13,179 nucleotides of DNA from DATFYI01 sp035315125 (GCA_035315125.1 DATFYI010000236.1:1-13179); one strand, 5' to 3'; counted from the stretch's first letter, positions 1-8,220 are shown. Notes: generated by a model from the letters alone, not told the origin. A program made the numbers and translations.

Positions 1-1449
1 CCAGAACATGTCGATATTGTGAAGATTGCTACCCCCGCCGATTTTGGCGCTGGCAATCAGACCTACTGCCAGAAAGGCCACCGTTGGTATCACCATGGCT
101 GCTATTTGAAGGAAGTTGGGCCGCCAGATTCGTTTCCAATATAACCAGACCAGTAAAACTACTAACGGCAGACCGGCCCACAAAGTTCCCAGTAATATTC
201 CGGGTGTATAAGTTGAGTTTGGCATCATACGATCCCAAAGCAGAGGTTGGCGGACTACTGCGCTGGTTGGGTTGATAATAAAGGCATTGTTGATCGAAGA
301 TATGCGAACGTTGTGGATTATGAGAATTATATTGGGTAAAAGTTGTCCACCCAGATAACCGGCTAATCCCAAAACAACCGGACGGCTCAACTGCTTCCAT
401 TTTCCATGGCGAAAACCCGGCTCAGAAATATCTAATAACGCCAGGATGCCTGCCCACAAACCTGGGGCATACGTCCAGGTCCAGCGGCTGATAAAGGCAT
501 AATAGCCTGCCAGGATGACCAGCAAGACGCCAAAAACCAGGTTCTTTTGACGCAGAGCTACTACTACCAGAATAGCGCAGACTACCAGGGGCGCATAAAT
601 TGGCCCCTGAGCCAGGAATATGAAAGTCCACAAGGCAAAACCGGCCTTCCACAACCAGGAAAATCGGGCGCCAGTATGGTCTTTTGACAGGCAAATCCAA
701 CCCAGTAACAGACCTGGCAAAATCCAGAGCAATGCATCCCACAATCGAACTCCAAAGATATTTATTCCGGGAATTAGGAAAGCCAACGCCCATAAGAACT
801 GTCGTCCTGTTGAGATGAAAGCAAAGATTGGACCGTTGCCCGGATTGATATAACGGCTTTTCCCAAACATCAATGAATAATCCCAGAAGCGGTTTCCCTC
901 AGACCAGCCCTGTGAGAATGGATAATTATTTACTGCACTTAACCAATCCAGGGCGGCATAGATCGCTCCGCATACACTGACTAGAATTGAAAAACGTAAC
1001 AGCCAATTCCAGAAGCTCAACTTGCCAAAAATCAGCCAGGTTCCCAACAGGCCTGCCAGCAGCAGCAAAGCCAGCCGGAACCAATATCCAAGGGTATATT
1101 CTCCAAACCGGTTGAACATCAGCAAGTAACCAGGGAAAGCTAAAATTGCAAAGCAGATACTATACTTTAGCCAGGAAGCCAGCCTGCCACGGAAGTTCTC
1201 CAACCGGTCTAGAAAATTCACTTGTCTGCCGGATCCGATGAGCCATAGCCCGACCAGCCAGAGTAACACCAGCACAGGCAAAATTAGCAATAAAAAGACT
1301 TGAGATCGTCTGGCAGCCAGCGGCGGAAGGCCACCAATGGCGATCACACCCGTATAAAAGTCTAACCCCGCCAGATAAACCAACCCACCCAGCAGGAGCC
1401 ATGCCAGGATTTTTATAAGCCGTAATTTTATGGGATTCGATTTATCCAT
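1..1449 (-). CDS. Polytopic GT-C-like membrane glycosyltransferase, C-terminus missing (cut by window edge)
   Basis: Reading the minus strand from an ATG at 1449 gives 483 uninterrupted codons to base 1 with no stop, so the gene continues outside the window. The protein is very hydrophobic, with many leucine/tryptophan-rich membrane segments and short polar loops, as in lipid-sugar-using GT-C glycosyltransferases. A loop near residues 170-190 reads QGWSEGNRFWDYS. The acidic residues there may stand in for the DE/DD catalytic loop motif of GT39 enzymes, which I do not see in standard form. Near the end of the visible part is AKIGGGSNLHN, a polar motif I associate with uncharacterised membrane proteins of this kind. 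It lies 64 bases after the UPF0104-type gene on the same strand, so it is probably the last visible gene of the operon. No clear Shine-Dalgarno sequence precedes the ATG. Membrane location is well supported. The sugar and acceptor are unknown, and an O-antigen ligase or polymerase-like role cannot be excluded. Confidence 0.75.
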   Translation of the reverse strand, partial: MDKSNPIKLRLIKILAWLLLGGLVYLAGLDFYTGVIAIGGLPPLAARRSQVFLLLILPVLVLLWLVGLWLIGSGRQVNFLDRLENFRGRLASWLKYSICFAILAFPGYLLMFNRFGEYTLGYWFRLALLLLAGLLGTWLIFGKLSFWNWLLRFSILVSVCGAIYAALDWLSAVNNYPFSQGWSEGNRFWDYSLMFGKSRYINPGNGPIFAFISTGRQFLWALAFLIPGINIFGVRLWDALLWILPGLLLGWICLSKDHTGARFSWLWKAGFALWTFIFLAQGPIYAPLVVCAILVVVALRQKNLVFGVLLVILAGYYAFISRWTWTYAPGLWAGILALLDISEPGFRHGKWKQLSRPVVLGLAGYLGGQLLPNIILIIHNVRISSINNAFIINPTSAVVRQPLLWDRMMPNSTYTPGILLGTLWAGLPLVVLLVWLYWKRIWRPNFLQIAAMVIPTVAFLAVGLIASAKIGGGSNLHNIDMFW

Positions 1450-1474
1450 GGTTTAAAGATTTAATCGTTTTCTT

Positions 1475-1490
1475 TTGATTTGGAAATCAA
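1475..1490. repeat. Short perfect inverted repeat between two genes
   Basis: TTGATTT, two bases, then AAATCAA lies in the 64-base gap upstream of the ATG at 1449. The arms are perfect but AT-rich and no T-run follows on the minus strand, so it is not a convincing terminator. It may be an operator-like site or chance. Confidence 0.25.
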
Positions 1491-1513
1491 GAATGACCGC
1501 ACCCAGAGCAATA

Positions 1514-2476
1514 TTATATCCCGTCAGACGTATCTGGCTCTTGTTCTAATTTTTTATAATCTTCCGAATTGAGTTTAACCGGCAGGACGTGAGCCAGGAA
1601 CAGCGCCCCGGGCAGGGTTTGCAGTACCATAAAAAAGCGGCTGGTTAGCGCCAGAATAGAAGCTTGTTCCAGCGATGCGCCTAATTGCATATAAAGTGTT
1701 GTCATGGCTACTTCACGCAGTCCATAGCCGTTCACCGTAATCGGTAAATTGGCGACTACATAGGTGGCAATGGTAACTCCTATCACCTGGTAAAAAGCGA
1801 CCGGGATGCCCAGAAAGTGCGCCAGCAGCCAGATCTCCAGAAAAATCACCAAGACGGACAGCCATGAAATAATGTACGCCGACACCAGCGTGATGGGTTG
1901 GTGCAGCCAAATCGAAAATGTTTGCAAAAGCCGGTTTTTTAATTGGTTGATAAAAGATAATATCCTGGAAATTAGAGCAGGAAAGACGATACTGTCTTTA
2001 GGATTAGGACTGCCTTTGATTAGATATAGGAAAGGGTTGCCAAGGGTCAGGATGACAAATGGAATTCCCGATGCCATGGCCAGCACATTCATGGCGCGAT
2101 CGACCACCACGGATGCAACAATCAATGTTTTATTGCTGGTAAAACGATACAGACTGACCATACGCAACGCGTCCCCACCGATCGTTGAAGGCAGAAAATT
2201 TGAGGCAAATGCCCCTGCAAAAGTGATCTTCATGGCCTCCAGTATGGGTAGGGTTACTTTTTGGGCGCGTAGCAGTACATACCAGCGCAAACCGTTGAAT
2301 ACCATCCCGCTCAACACCAGAGCCAGACAGACCGGCCACAACCAGACCGGCAAATGCTCTAAACTATGCCAGGTCAGCATCCAGTTCTGTTTCAGGATGA
2401 GCCATATAAACAGCCCGGACGATAACAGTGAACCGATGATTTGGATCCAGCGGCCGATGTTTTTCGAATTCTTCAA
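1514..2476 (-). CDS. LPG-synthase-TM / UPF0104 family membrane protein (putative lipid or lipid-glycan flippase)
   Basis: This 320-residue protein has about eight predicted membrane helices and the usual motifs of the lysylphosphatidylglycerol synthase transmembrane family. SNFLPSTIGGDALR lies near residues 92-105, VVVDRAMNVLA near 123-133, and NLPITVNGYGLREVA near 243-257. It has only the membrane domain and none of the aminoacyl-transfer domain of MprF, so it is the short UPF0104 form. Such genes are common in glycan clusters, where a lipid-translocating role is often proposed but rarely shown. The start is TTG at 2476. An in-frame TGA lies a few codons upstream and no ATG or GTG is available before the first helix. 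The TTG overlaps the stop of the preceding GT4 gene as TTGA, which implies translational coupling. The family call is firm, and the transported molecule is unknown. Confidence 0.85.
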   Translation of the reverse strand: MKNSKNIGRWIQIIGSLLSSGLFIWLILKQNWMLTWHSLEHLPVWLWPVCLALVLSGMVFNGLRWYVLLRAQKVTLPILEAMKITFAGAFASNFLPSTIGGDALRMVSLYRFTSNKTLIVASVVVDRAMNVLAMASGIPFVILTLGNPFLYLIKGSPNPKDSIVFPALISRILSFINQLKNRLLQTFSIWLHQPITLVSAYIISWLSVLVIFLEIWLLAHFLGIPVAFYQVIGVTIATYVVANLPITVNGYGLREVAMTTLYMQLGASLEQASILALTSRFFMVLQTLPGALFLAHVLPVKLNSEDYKKLEQEPDTSDGI

Positions 2477-3603
2477 TCCGTTATCGCTTTCTCAAAAACC
2501 GTTTCATACTGGTCAATAATTGCTTTGAGATCAAATTTACTGGCCATCTGGCGGCTGGCCTGGCGTGCAGCTTGTAAGCTCTGCCGGTCAGAAAGCAGAG
2601 TTTGTAAACAAGCCATACCCTGCTCCGGATGGTTTGTATCGAATAAAAAGCCGTTGACCCCTTGCTCGACCAGGTCGATAAAACCGCCCACCCGGCCTGC
2701 CACAATAGCCAATCCCAGCGATAAAGCCTGAACGCCCACTACCGGCAGGCCCTCGGAAAGGGATGGCATAAACAAAATGTCGCTTTTTCTAAACCATTCC
2801 TGCACTTCCGCCGGGCTGATCCAACCTGTTAGAGTAAATCGAGCCTGCAAATCAAGTTGGTCAATTTCTCTTTCGACGTCGCCGCGCAGTGGGCCATCCC
2901 CCGCCAGCACGCAACTCCATGGCAGGTCTTTGAGGCCTGCTAATATCTTGACCAACTGGATCAGGTTCTTTTGTGGTGCAAACCGGCCCGCAAAAACCAG
3001 TCGTGGCGGCTCCCCGGCCTGGATGTTAGCCGGTTTCAGTTTCTGGGTATCGACCCCGTTGGGGATGACTTGAATGGGCACCGCATAATACTGCCGGGCT
3101 AACTGGCGGGTAAATTCGCTGACAGCAACCACCTGGCAGGCTCCTTTCCAGATAGGCGGCGTAAATGGATAGATCCAGCGGAACCATTTACCGGTCTTTT
3201 CCGGCACCCCACCGGGTACATCTCCCAGATGCGCCGTAAGCACATAAGGTACACCAGTTAAACCAGAAAGCATCCATGCAGCCGCCCCGCCGGGCACGGC
3301 AAAATGGACGTGGATCAGGTCTGGTTTCCAGCGCCGGATCAGGCCAAATCCGCTCCACAAGCTGGCCAGGACGAAGCCGGCCATTGCTGTTAGACCGGCC
3401 TTGTAGGGTAGAGTTCGCCCGGAGGATAGACGATGCACCAGCACACCTGCCTGGTTTTCCAAATGGGCCAGATCACCCCAGCCAGCGGTCAGCACCTGCA
3501 CTTCATGGCCGCGCTCGACCATGCCACGGCAAATATCCAGGGCTACCTGCCCGCCGCCGCCCCCGACCGGAGGGTATTCGTGTATTAAGACCAGTATACG
3601 CAT
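2473..3603 (-). CDS. GT4-family glycosyltransferase (GT-B fold)
   Basis: This 376-residue soluble protein has the two Rossmann domains of GT4 enzymes. The N-terminal domain starts MRILVLIHEYPPVGGGGGQ with the glycine-rich acceptor-side loop at residues 14-18, followed by LIHVHFAVPGG near 97-106. The C-terminal nucleotide-sugar domain carries VIPNGVD (179-185), FAGRFAPQKNL (204-214), LAGDGPLRG (233-241) and SEGLPVVGVQAL (283-294). In the family's EX7E motif the first glutamate is present (Glu284) but the second is glutamine (Gln292). No signal peptide or membrane segment is seen, so it should act on the cytoplasmic face, adding a sugar to a lipid-linked glycan. The ATG overlaps the preceding TAA by one base (TAATG), and an AGGAG lies 5 bases upstream. 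Donor and acceptor cannot be read from the sequence. Confidence 0.92.
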   Translation of the reverse strand: MRILVLIHEYPPVGGGGGQVALDICRGMVERGHEVQVLTAGWGDLAHLENQAGVLVHRLSSGRTLPYKAGLTAMAGFVLASLWSGFGLIRRWKPDLIHVHFAVPGGAAAWMLSGLTGVPYVLTAHLGDVPGGVPEKTGKWFRWIYPFTPPIWKGACQVVAVSEFTRQLARQYYAVPIQVIPNGVDTQKLKPANIQAGEPPRLVFAGRFAPQKNLIQLVKILAGLKDLPWSCVLAGDGPLRGDVEREIDQLDLQARFTLTGWISPAEVQEWFRKSDILFMPSLSEGLPVVGVQALSLGLAIVAGRVGGFIDLVEQGVNGFLFDTNHPEQGMACLQTLLSDRQSLQAARQASRQMASKFDLKAIIDQYETVFEKAITD

Positions 3604-4580
3604 TAATTCTCCTGGCGGGGGGCAGTCTCAAGCGGCGTAAAGTTGATCAATCTGCGCACGGTATAGGTGGGTTTATTCTGCGACTCATGATAGGTGCGTG
3701 CCAGCAGCTCAGCAATCAGGCCCATCAGAATGGATTGGAAGCCTAAGATTCCCATCATAGTTCCTATTGGCAGCAGCGGCGAGGAGAAAGCTGCAATGCC
3801 ATCTACCGTCCGTCGAATGAACAGATAGATCAGGGTCAGCGCGCTGATCAGCATAAGTACAATTCCGGTCCCGCCAAACAGATAGATTGGCTTATTCGCA
3901 TAGCTGGTGAGGAATTTAACGGTAAACAGATCCAAAACCACTTTGAGAGTACGTTCAAGGCCATATTTAGCCTTGCCGAATTTACGGGGATGGTGTTGGA
4001 CGCGCACTTCGACTATTCTTGCACCGATCGAATTGGCATAGACCGGGATAAAGCGGTGCATTTCACCATACAGGCGAAAGCCGGTAATCACATCCCGGCA
4101 GTAAGCTTTTAAAGTACAGCCGTAATCGTGTAGATGCACCCCGGTTACGTCGGAAATCAATCCATTTGCTATTTGAGAGGGTAAAGTACGGGTCAGGAAG
4201 CTGTCCTGGCGTTGGTAGCGCCAACCGCTCACCACGTCGTAGCCTTCGTTTATTTTTTCGAGCATCATTGGGATATCTGCTGGATCATTCTGCATATCGG
4301 CGTCGATCAGCACTATTACGTCTCCAATGGCATGGTCGATCCCAGCCGAGATAGCCGCCGTCTGGCCAAAATTACGGCGCAGAGCTACCACCCGTATATG
4401 CTGGGGGTCCTGCTCGGCCAGTTCTTCCAACACCTCCAGGCTTTTATCGCGGCTGCCGTCATCCACCAGAACCAGTTCCCAATTGATATCCAGAGGCGTC
4501 ATTGCGGCCACCACCGCATCGTATAAATCACGCAAGTTATCCTGTTCGTTATAAACTGGAGAGATAATCGAAAGATTCAC
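3603..4580 (-). CDS. GtrB/DPM1-like GT2 polyprenyl-phosphate glycosyltransferase with two C-terminal membrane helices
   Basis: This 325-residue protein joins a GT-A catalytic domain to a C-terminal membrane anchor, the layout of GtrB and ArnC. Visible motifs are SPVYNEQDNL (7-16), VDDGSRDKS (39-47), the metal-binding DAD at 93-95 followed by QNDP (97-100), and HHPRKFGKAKYGLERTLK (196-213), typical of dolichyl/polyprenyl-phosphate sugar synthases. Two hydrophobic helices follow near 232-254 and 268-291. Members transfer a sugar from an NDP- or UDP-sugar to polyprenyl phosphate on the cytoplasmic face, making the donor for GT-C enzymes such as those encoded beside it. I chose GTG at 4580 over the TTG at 4622. 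GGAG lies 6 bases before the GTG, the product then starts directly at the first beta strand, and GTG overlaps the upstream stop as GTGA. The sugar is not determinable. Confidence 0.92.
   Translation of the reverse strand: MNLSIISPVYNEQDNLRDLYDAVVAAMTPLDINWELVLVDDGSRDKSLEVLEELAEQDPQHIRVVALRRNFGQTAAISAGIDHAIGDVIVLIDADMQNDPADIPMMLEKINEGYDVVSGWRYQRQDSFLTRTLPSQIANGLISDVTGVHLHDYGCTLKAYCRDVITGFRLYGEMHRFIPVYANSIGARIVEVRVQHHPRKFGKAKYGLERTLKVVLDLFTVKFLTSYANKPIYLFGGTGIVLMLISALTLIYLFIRRTVDGIAAFSSPLLPIGTMMGILGFQSILMGLIAELLARTYHESQNKPTYTVRRLINFTPLETAPRQEN
3609..3613 (-). promoter_or_regulatory. Shine-Dalgarno site for the GT4 gene
   Basis: On the minus strand AGGAG sits 5 bases before the ATG at 3603, inside the end of the upstream GT2 gene. 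It supports this start and local re-initiation at the TAATG overlap. Confidence 0.7.
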
Positions 4581-6463
4581 GGCTTTCTCCGAAAAACGAG
4601 TATTTGAGAACCAGAACGGCAAGTCAAGATCGGCTGAGTTGGCTGAAGTTGAACAAACCCCCTGGCGATAAGCTGGTTATAAATAGGATCGTTTGAATAT
4701 CTGCCTTCAAGTAATACGAAATCGGCCTGCGACAGCCATTGCTTGGATAATTCGTCATTCCATAATCCATCTTTTGCCAATGCATCGGGGTCTCCACCCA
4801 GGTAATGAGCATAGCCATCGTTCAACAACGCCGGGAATATATGGATATTTGGCAGATAGAGCAGGGGCGCAGGCGAAAGCCCTCCGTTCCAATAGACTAA
4901 CGAGCCCGGCGGTATCTGGGCAACAAGCTCTTTGCCGGCAGTTTCATACGCCGCAATCACATCTCCGCAGTCCGGGTCTGCATTTCCGCTCCCCAGTAAT
5001 ACAGTTGGTGTAAGGATAATGCCCAGCAAAAACAGACTGACCAAAGAAAGGTAACCGGGCGAGATGTTTTTCCCTTTTTTGCGAGTGTTAAGAGAATAAA
5101 TAATCGCACCTGCCAGGATTAAAATCCCAATCAAAAAACCCGTCACCGTTGGAACCAGTTGTTTGAGGAAATCATAAGTATAGCCAAATTTATTAGAAAG
5201 CATCCGCCAAAGCTCGGTCGTACCCGGCTGAATTTGCAGGCCTCGTATGCGCGGTACCGTAATGGACAACAGAGCAGGAAAGGCTTCTTGAGATGCCCCG
5301 TATGCTACTCCGGTAATTACAAAAAGTGCGAACAAACCGGCCAAAATTTGTCGTAGGATGCTCGGGTTTCGCTGCCAATTGCTGATTGTCACCACTATGA
5401 TCAGGAAACCCAACGGAATAAAGAAAGTCACGTAGGAGTTAAAACAGAATACGCAATAATTATCTGTAATGGATGCCAGAGCATGTGTCAATGTTAACAC
5501 GAAAAAGAGACCCGATAATACCACGGCTGCTTTGAAATAGGAAGGTGCTTTCCAGTCCGTTTTCTTCGGCCACAGGATCCAGGCAAATAGTGCGCCAATC
5601 AATGGCACAAATTCTTCACGGATCGCTTCCCAAAAAGCATATAAGCGTGAACTTAGCGAGGTCGTAGTTAAATCCAATCCAACCGGTATTCCAAGATTGT
5701 GGAGTCGATAAGCGTCCAGAAAAGGAGTTAATTTTTGGGGCAGCCAGGGCAGCCACATTTGAAGTATGCCAGGCCAAAATGTGATATGAATCAATATGAA
5801 TGTAAATGCGCCAAAAAAAGATGAAATCAAGCCGATCCGCCAGCCGTACTGCCAGATAATATATGCCACGATGAAGATTATTACGGGAAGCATATTTTGC
5901 CGTGTACATACCACTACGGCCGATGCTATGGCACCCAGACAGAGCTCCCACAACTTTCGATTTTCCCCAACCACCAGTGCACAGGACCAAACCAAAATGC
6001 AGGCCGAAAGACCTTCGGACAATGCCTGACTGTAGATTTTAATCAGGATTGGATTAATTGCAATCATCCAGACGGATGCGCTGGCCCACCAACGCCCCCC
6101 TAATCGCAGACATGCCAGCCAAACGCCCACCAGCATCAACAGACCCAGGAAAATTGCAAAGTAGCGACCGGTACGCAAGCCTGCTCCAAAAATTGTTTCA
6201 ACCCAGCCTGGGATCAAGAAAGCAAGCGGCATTTTGTTCGTCCAAGGGCCGTAAGGCTGGAAGGGCCGGTAAACTCCGCTGGCAAATAGATACCCCTTGT
6301 AAAGATAATTACCTTCATCGAGGGTGCTTTGAATCTGGTGTGAGTAAATAAAGGACTGAATGCCGTAAAGAGCCAGTCCCAAAACAGCCAGGCCTTCTGC
6401 CAGCCAGGGGATTGAACGAGCTTGAGCTATCCAAGATTTTAAAAACTTCATACCGACCCGCAT
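4577..6463 (-). CDS. GT39/ArnT-like polytopic glycosyltransferase (GT-C)
   Basis: This 628-residue integral membrane protein has the classic layout of polyprenyl-phosphate-dependent GT-C enzymes. After the first helix, the first outer loop carries an Asp-Glu pair in TLDEGNYLYKG (48-58), the usual catalytic position. This is followed by a PF..YGPWTNKMPLAF stretch like the family's G-P-L region. Many helices follow, and then a C-terminal soluble, probably extracytoplasmic, domain from about residue 495 with PPGSLVYWNGG and LPNIHIFPALL. It presumably moves a sugar from polyprenyl phosphate to a glycan or protein outside the membrane. The polyprenyl donor could be made by the GT2 encoded immediately downstream. 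The start ATG at 6463 overlaps the upstream TAA (TAATG). A second in-frame ATG four codons later, at 6451, is an alternative. The fold class is well supported; donor sugar and acceptor are not. Confidence 0.85.
   Translation of the reverse strand: MRVGMKFLKSWIAQARSIPWLAEGLAVLGLALYGIQSFIYSHQIQSTLDEGNYLYKGYLFASGVYRPFQPYGPWTNKMPLAFLIPGWVETIFGAGLRTGRYFAIFLGLLMLVGVWLACLRLGGRWWASASVWMIAINPILIKIYSQALSEGLSACILVWSCALVVGENRKLWELCLGAIASAVVVCTRQNMLPVIIFIVAYIIWQYGWRIGLISSFFGAFTFILIHITFWPGILQMWLPWLPQKLTPFLDAYRLHNLGIPVGLDLTTTSLSSRLYAFWEAIREEFVPLIGALFAWILWPKKTDWKAPSYFKAAVVLSGLFFVLTLTHALASITDNYCVFCFNSYVTFFIPLGFLIIVVTISNWQRNPSILRQILAGLFALFVITGVAYGASQEAFPALLSITVPRIRGLQIQPGTTELWRMLSNKFGYTYDFLKQLVPTVTGFLIGILILAGAIIYSLNTRKKGKNISPGYLSLVSLFLLGIILTPTVLLGSGNADPDCGDVIAAYETAGKELVAQIPPGSLVYWNGGLSPAPLLYLPNIHIFPALLNDGYAHYLGGDPDALAKDGLWNDELSKQWLSQADFVLLEGRYSNDPIYNQLIARGFVQLQPTQPILTCRSGSQILVFRRKP
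4587..4590 (-). promoter_or_regulatory. Shine-Dalgarno site deciding the GT2 start
   Basis: GGAG on the minus strand lies 6 bases upstream of the GTG at 4580. It is the reason to prefer that start to the TTG 42 bases upstream, which would add 14 non-conserved residues. Confidence 0.65.
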
Positions 6464-8019
6464 TATTCCTTAGACTTGGCCAGTTGCTTTCGCTGAGACC
6501 GCCAGCGGTCCCATAACAATCCCCCCGCCAGGACGATCACTGCCAATATCCCAACCAATGCAAAGTATTGCCAAAAGATCAACCGTTTACCGATATGCAT
6601 GTAGCGGCTCAAATACCAACTTCCGAAGAGCAGGACAAACACCCCTTCGATCATGAAGATACGAGCCAGCCAGACATCCTTTTTCTGCTGAGCCCAGGCG
6701 ATTGCCCAACCGGCCAGCAAAGCCATCCAGGGCAAGAAAATGGTGCGGTACCTGGGATTATCCCACTGGTCGCCGCCTGCCCGCGCCGAGGATATAACCA
6801 CCCAGATTAACACCATCACCGCCAGCCAGATGAATAGGCGTCGCTCGCCTACAGCTTCGATTTTCCAGATGGCGATAAAGCTGTAGATCAGCACCGGTGC
6901 CAGCAAATACCAGCCCAACGAGCTCCAAATCACGATCACTTTCCAAACGACATTGGCCGGATCGATGATTGCCGCCGGTAGCACCGGTTGCACCAATCCG
7001 CGCGCAACCACAAACGGGGCCCACAGTAATCCCCCGATTTCATCGTAGACTTTTCTGACCCATCCAGAACTGTGAATGGTCACCAGGATGTCCCAATGGG
7101 AAGCGCCTGCCAACCAACTCCAGCTCAGAACGATAAATGCCAGGCCAGCCAGACCCACCAAAGTCCAGCCGGCTGTTTGCCAGAGCATTGGCAGTTTCCT
7201 GAAATTGTCCAGCCAGAACCAGATGGCCAGCACGCCAATGACCACCGCCAGGATCCTTGAGGAAATGAGCGCCAGCCCGATCATACTGCCGGCCATGGCA
7301 ATTAAAGCTGTACGCCTTGAGCTTGACCAGGCCAGCACCGCCCACATGGCGATCCCAATAAATCCGATCAAGAATGGCTCGCGCATTTGCGAGCTGCCAT
7401 ACAGCAAACCGTCCGGATACAAGACAAAAATCCAGGCGGCCAGGTTGGCAACCTTGCTTCCCCAGCGTTCCCGGATACCTCGCCAGAAAAACGGCAACCC
7501 AAGCGACATGATAAAGGCGCCCAGAATAAGGATCAAATAAGGACGGTGAGCGTCCGGGCTCAGGTACCGATACACTGCCGCACTTAATGCCAACAGCCCA
7601 CCGTATTGATCGGTGGCAAATTCTTGTTCGAATGAATGTAGAAGCGGGGAATTTGATTTGGCAAGTTCCCAGGCCTGTGTATCTCGTTGAGCAGCATCAA
7701 AGAAAAGGTAACCGGCTTTTTGAACGGGTTCGTCATAACCCCAGGCCGGCAGCGCCAGGCTTAATCCAACTCCCACGATCATGTGCAACATAAATGTAAG
7801 CCCAATCAGGAGGCCCAATAGCCGGTCTGTGCCGGCCCATTTCCAGGCGCTTAACAGGCAAAAAAGACTGATCCAGATCAACACGCCGGCCGCCAGCCAG
7901 CCCCTCAGAAAAGCGTTGGAAGGGTAAAGAGCCGCAAGCGCTGCCCCTAAAAAGATGCTGGCAGCCAGCGAAATGAGAAGCCGCGTGACTGTCGATAAAG
8001 AGCGGAATGAATTTGTCAT
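6463..8019 (-). CDS. Polytopic GT-C-like glycosyltransferase, first gene of the minus-strand operon
   Basis: This 518-residue membrane protein has roughly a dozen hydrophobic helices. A first large loop begins PAWGYDEPVQKAGY with an Asp-Glu pair at 96-97, the position of the catalytic acid in PMT/ArnT-type GT-C enzymes. It continues into EFATDQYGGLLALSAAVYRY, resembling the conserved stretch preceding the next helices in GT39-like proteins. The C-terminus is a short basic tail (WRSQRKQLAKSKE), consistent with a cytoplasmic end. Unlike its downstream neighbour it has no sizeable C-terminal soluble domain. It starts at ATG 8019 and ends in a one-base overlap with the next gene's ATG. No strong Shine-Dalgarno is seen; a GGGAG lies about 15 bases upstream. 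Assignment to GT-C is by topology and the DE loop. Its specificity is unknown, and it could instead be a related oligosaccharide polymerase. Confidence 0.75.
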   Translation of the reverse strand: MTNSFRSLSTVTRLLISLAASIFLGAALAALYPSNAFLRGWLAAGVLIWISLFCLLSAWKWAGTDRLLGLLIGLTFMLHMIVGVGLSLALPAWGYDEPVQKAGYLFFDAAQRDTQAWELAKSNSPLLHSFEQEFATDQYGGLLALSAAVYRYLSPDAHRPYLILILGAFIMSLGLPFFWRGIRERWGSKVANLAAWIFVLYPDGLLYGSSQMREPFLIGFIGIAMWAVLAWSSSRRTALIAMAGSMIGLALISSRILAVVIGVLAIWFWLDNFRKLPMLWQTAGWTLVGLAGLAFIVLSWSWLAGASHWDILVTIHSSGWVRKVYDEIGGLLWAPFVVARGLVQPVLPAAIIDPANVVWKVIVIWSSLGWYLLAPVLIYSFIAIWKIEAVGERRLFIWLAVMVLIWVVISSARAGGDQWDNPRYRTIFLPWMALLAGWAIAWAQQKKDVWLARIFMIEGVFVLLFGSWYLSRYMHIGKRLIFWQYFALVGILAVIVLAGGLLWDRWRSQRKQLAKSKE

Positions 8020-8047
8020 TCAGAAAAGGGAAACTCCCGTACGGACT

Positions 8048-8056
8048 ATTTTACCA
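8048..8056 (-). promoter_or_regulatory. Candidate extended -10 promoter for the minus-strand operon
   Basis: On the minus strand the sequence TGGTAAAAT matches an extended -10 element (TGn followed by a TATAAT-like hexamer). It lies about 29 bases upstream of the ATG at 8019, leaving a short leader of roughly 20 bases. No good -35 is seen, which an extended -10 can tolerate. Prediction by eye only. Confidence 0.35.
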
Positions 8057-8091
8057 GCATTTAGGAATAACCTGGAACTGCTGGATTACAC

Positions 8092-8120
8092 TTCGGAAAG
8101 CCATTATTTTGTTTTATAAT
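8092..8120 (+). promoter_or_regulatory. Candidate promoter for the flippase and PP-loop genes
   Basis: A perfect TATAAT lies at 8115-8120, with a weak -35-like TTCGGA at 8092-8097 and a 17-base spacer. Transcription would start near 8127, giving a leader of about 95 bases before the ATG at 8221. No other promoter-sized gap exists before the PP-loop genes, so this is likely to serve them too. Confidence 0.45.
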
Positions 8121-8220
8121 CAAGCCTGCTAGTTTGCCAGGTATCGGGGACGTATCAGGCTATTTTTGGTAATCTACCTTTAATGTTTTCGGCTCAGGAG
8201 TTTCAGAAACCCGTCGAATA

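Larger units (their letters stand above)
8020..8220. other. Divergent intergenic region
   Basis: 201 non-coding bases separate the minus-strand operon from the plus-strand flippase gene, with a promoter candidate facing each way (8048-8056 and 8092-8120). The part near the flippase start holds the small inverted repeats GTTTC-A-GAAAC (8200-8210) and TCGAA-TAATG-TTCGA (8214-8228, containing the ATG). I see no tRNA, riboswitch or small gene in it. Confidence 0.6.

Noticed and set aside
1475..1490. Inverted repeat as a rho-independent terminator
   Set aside because: The stem is short and AT-rich, with no T-run following it on the minus strand, and the downstream gene is on the same strand.
1806..2519. 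A 237-codon plus-strand open frame opposite the UPF0104-type gene
   Set aside because: It is antisense to a clearly coding membrane protein, shows no recognisable domain, and its composition is that expected from the complement of a hydrophobic gene.
3276..3746. A 156-codon plus-strand open frame across the GT4 and GT2 junction
   Set aside because: It is antisense to two well supported glycosyltransferases and rich in Arg/Pro/Ser from reverse-complement bias, with no motif.
4581..4622. TTG at 4622 as the start of the GT2 gene
   Set aside because: The GTG at 4580 has a well placed GGAG and a GTGA overlap and begins exactly at the conserved fold; the 14 extra residues look like read-through of the upstream gene's end.
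7076..7540. A 154-codon plus-strand open frame
   Set aside because: It is a shadow of the 518-residue GT-C gene, with no ribosome site or recognisable domain.
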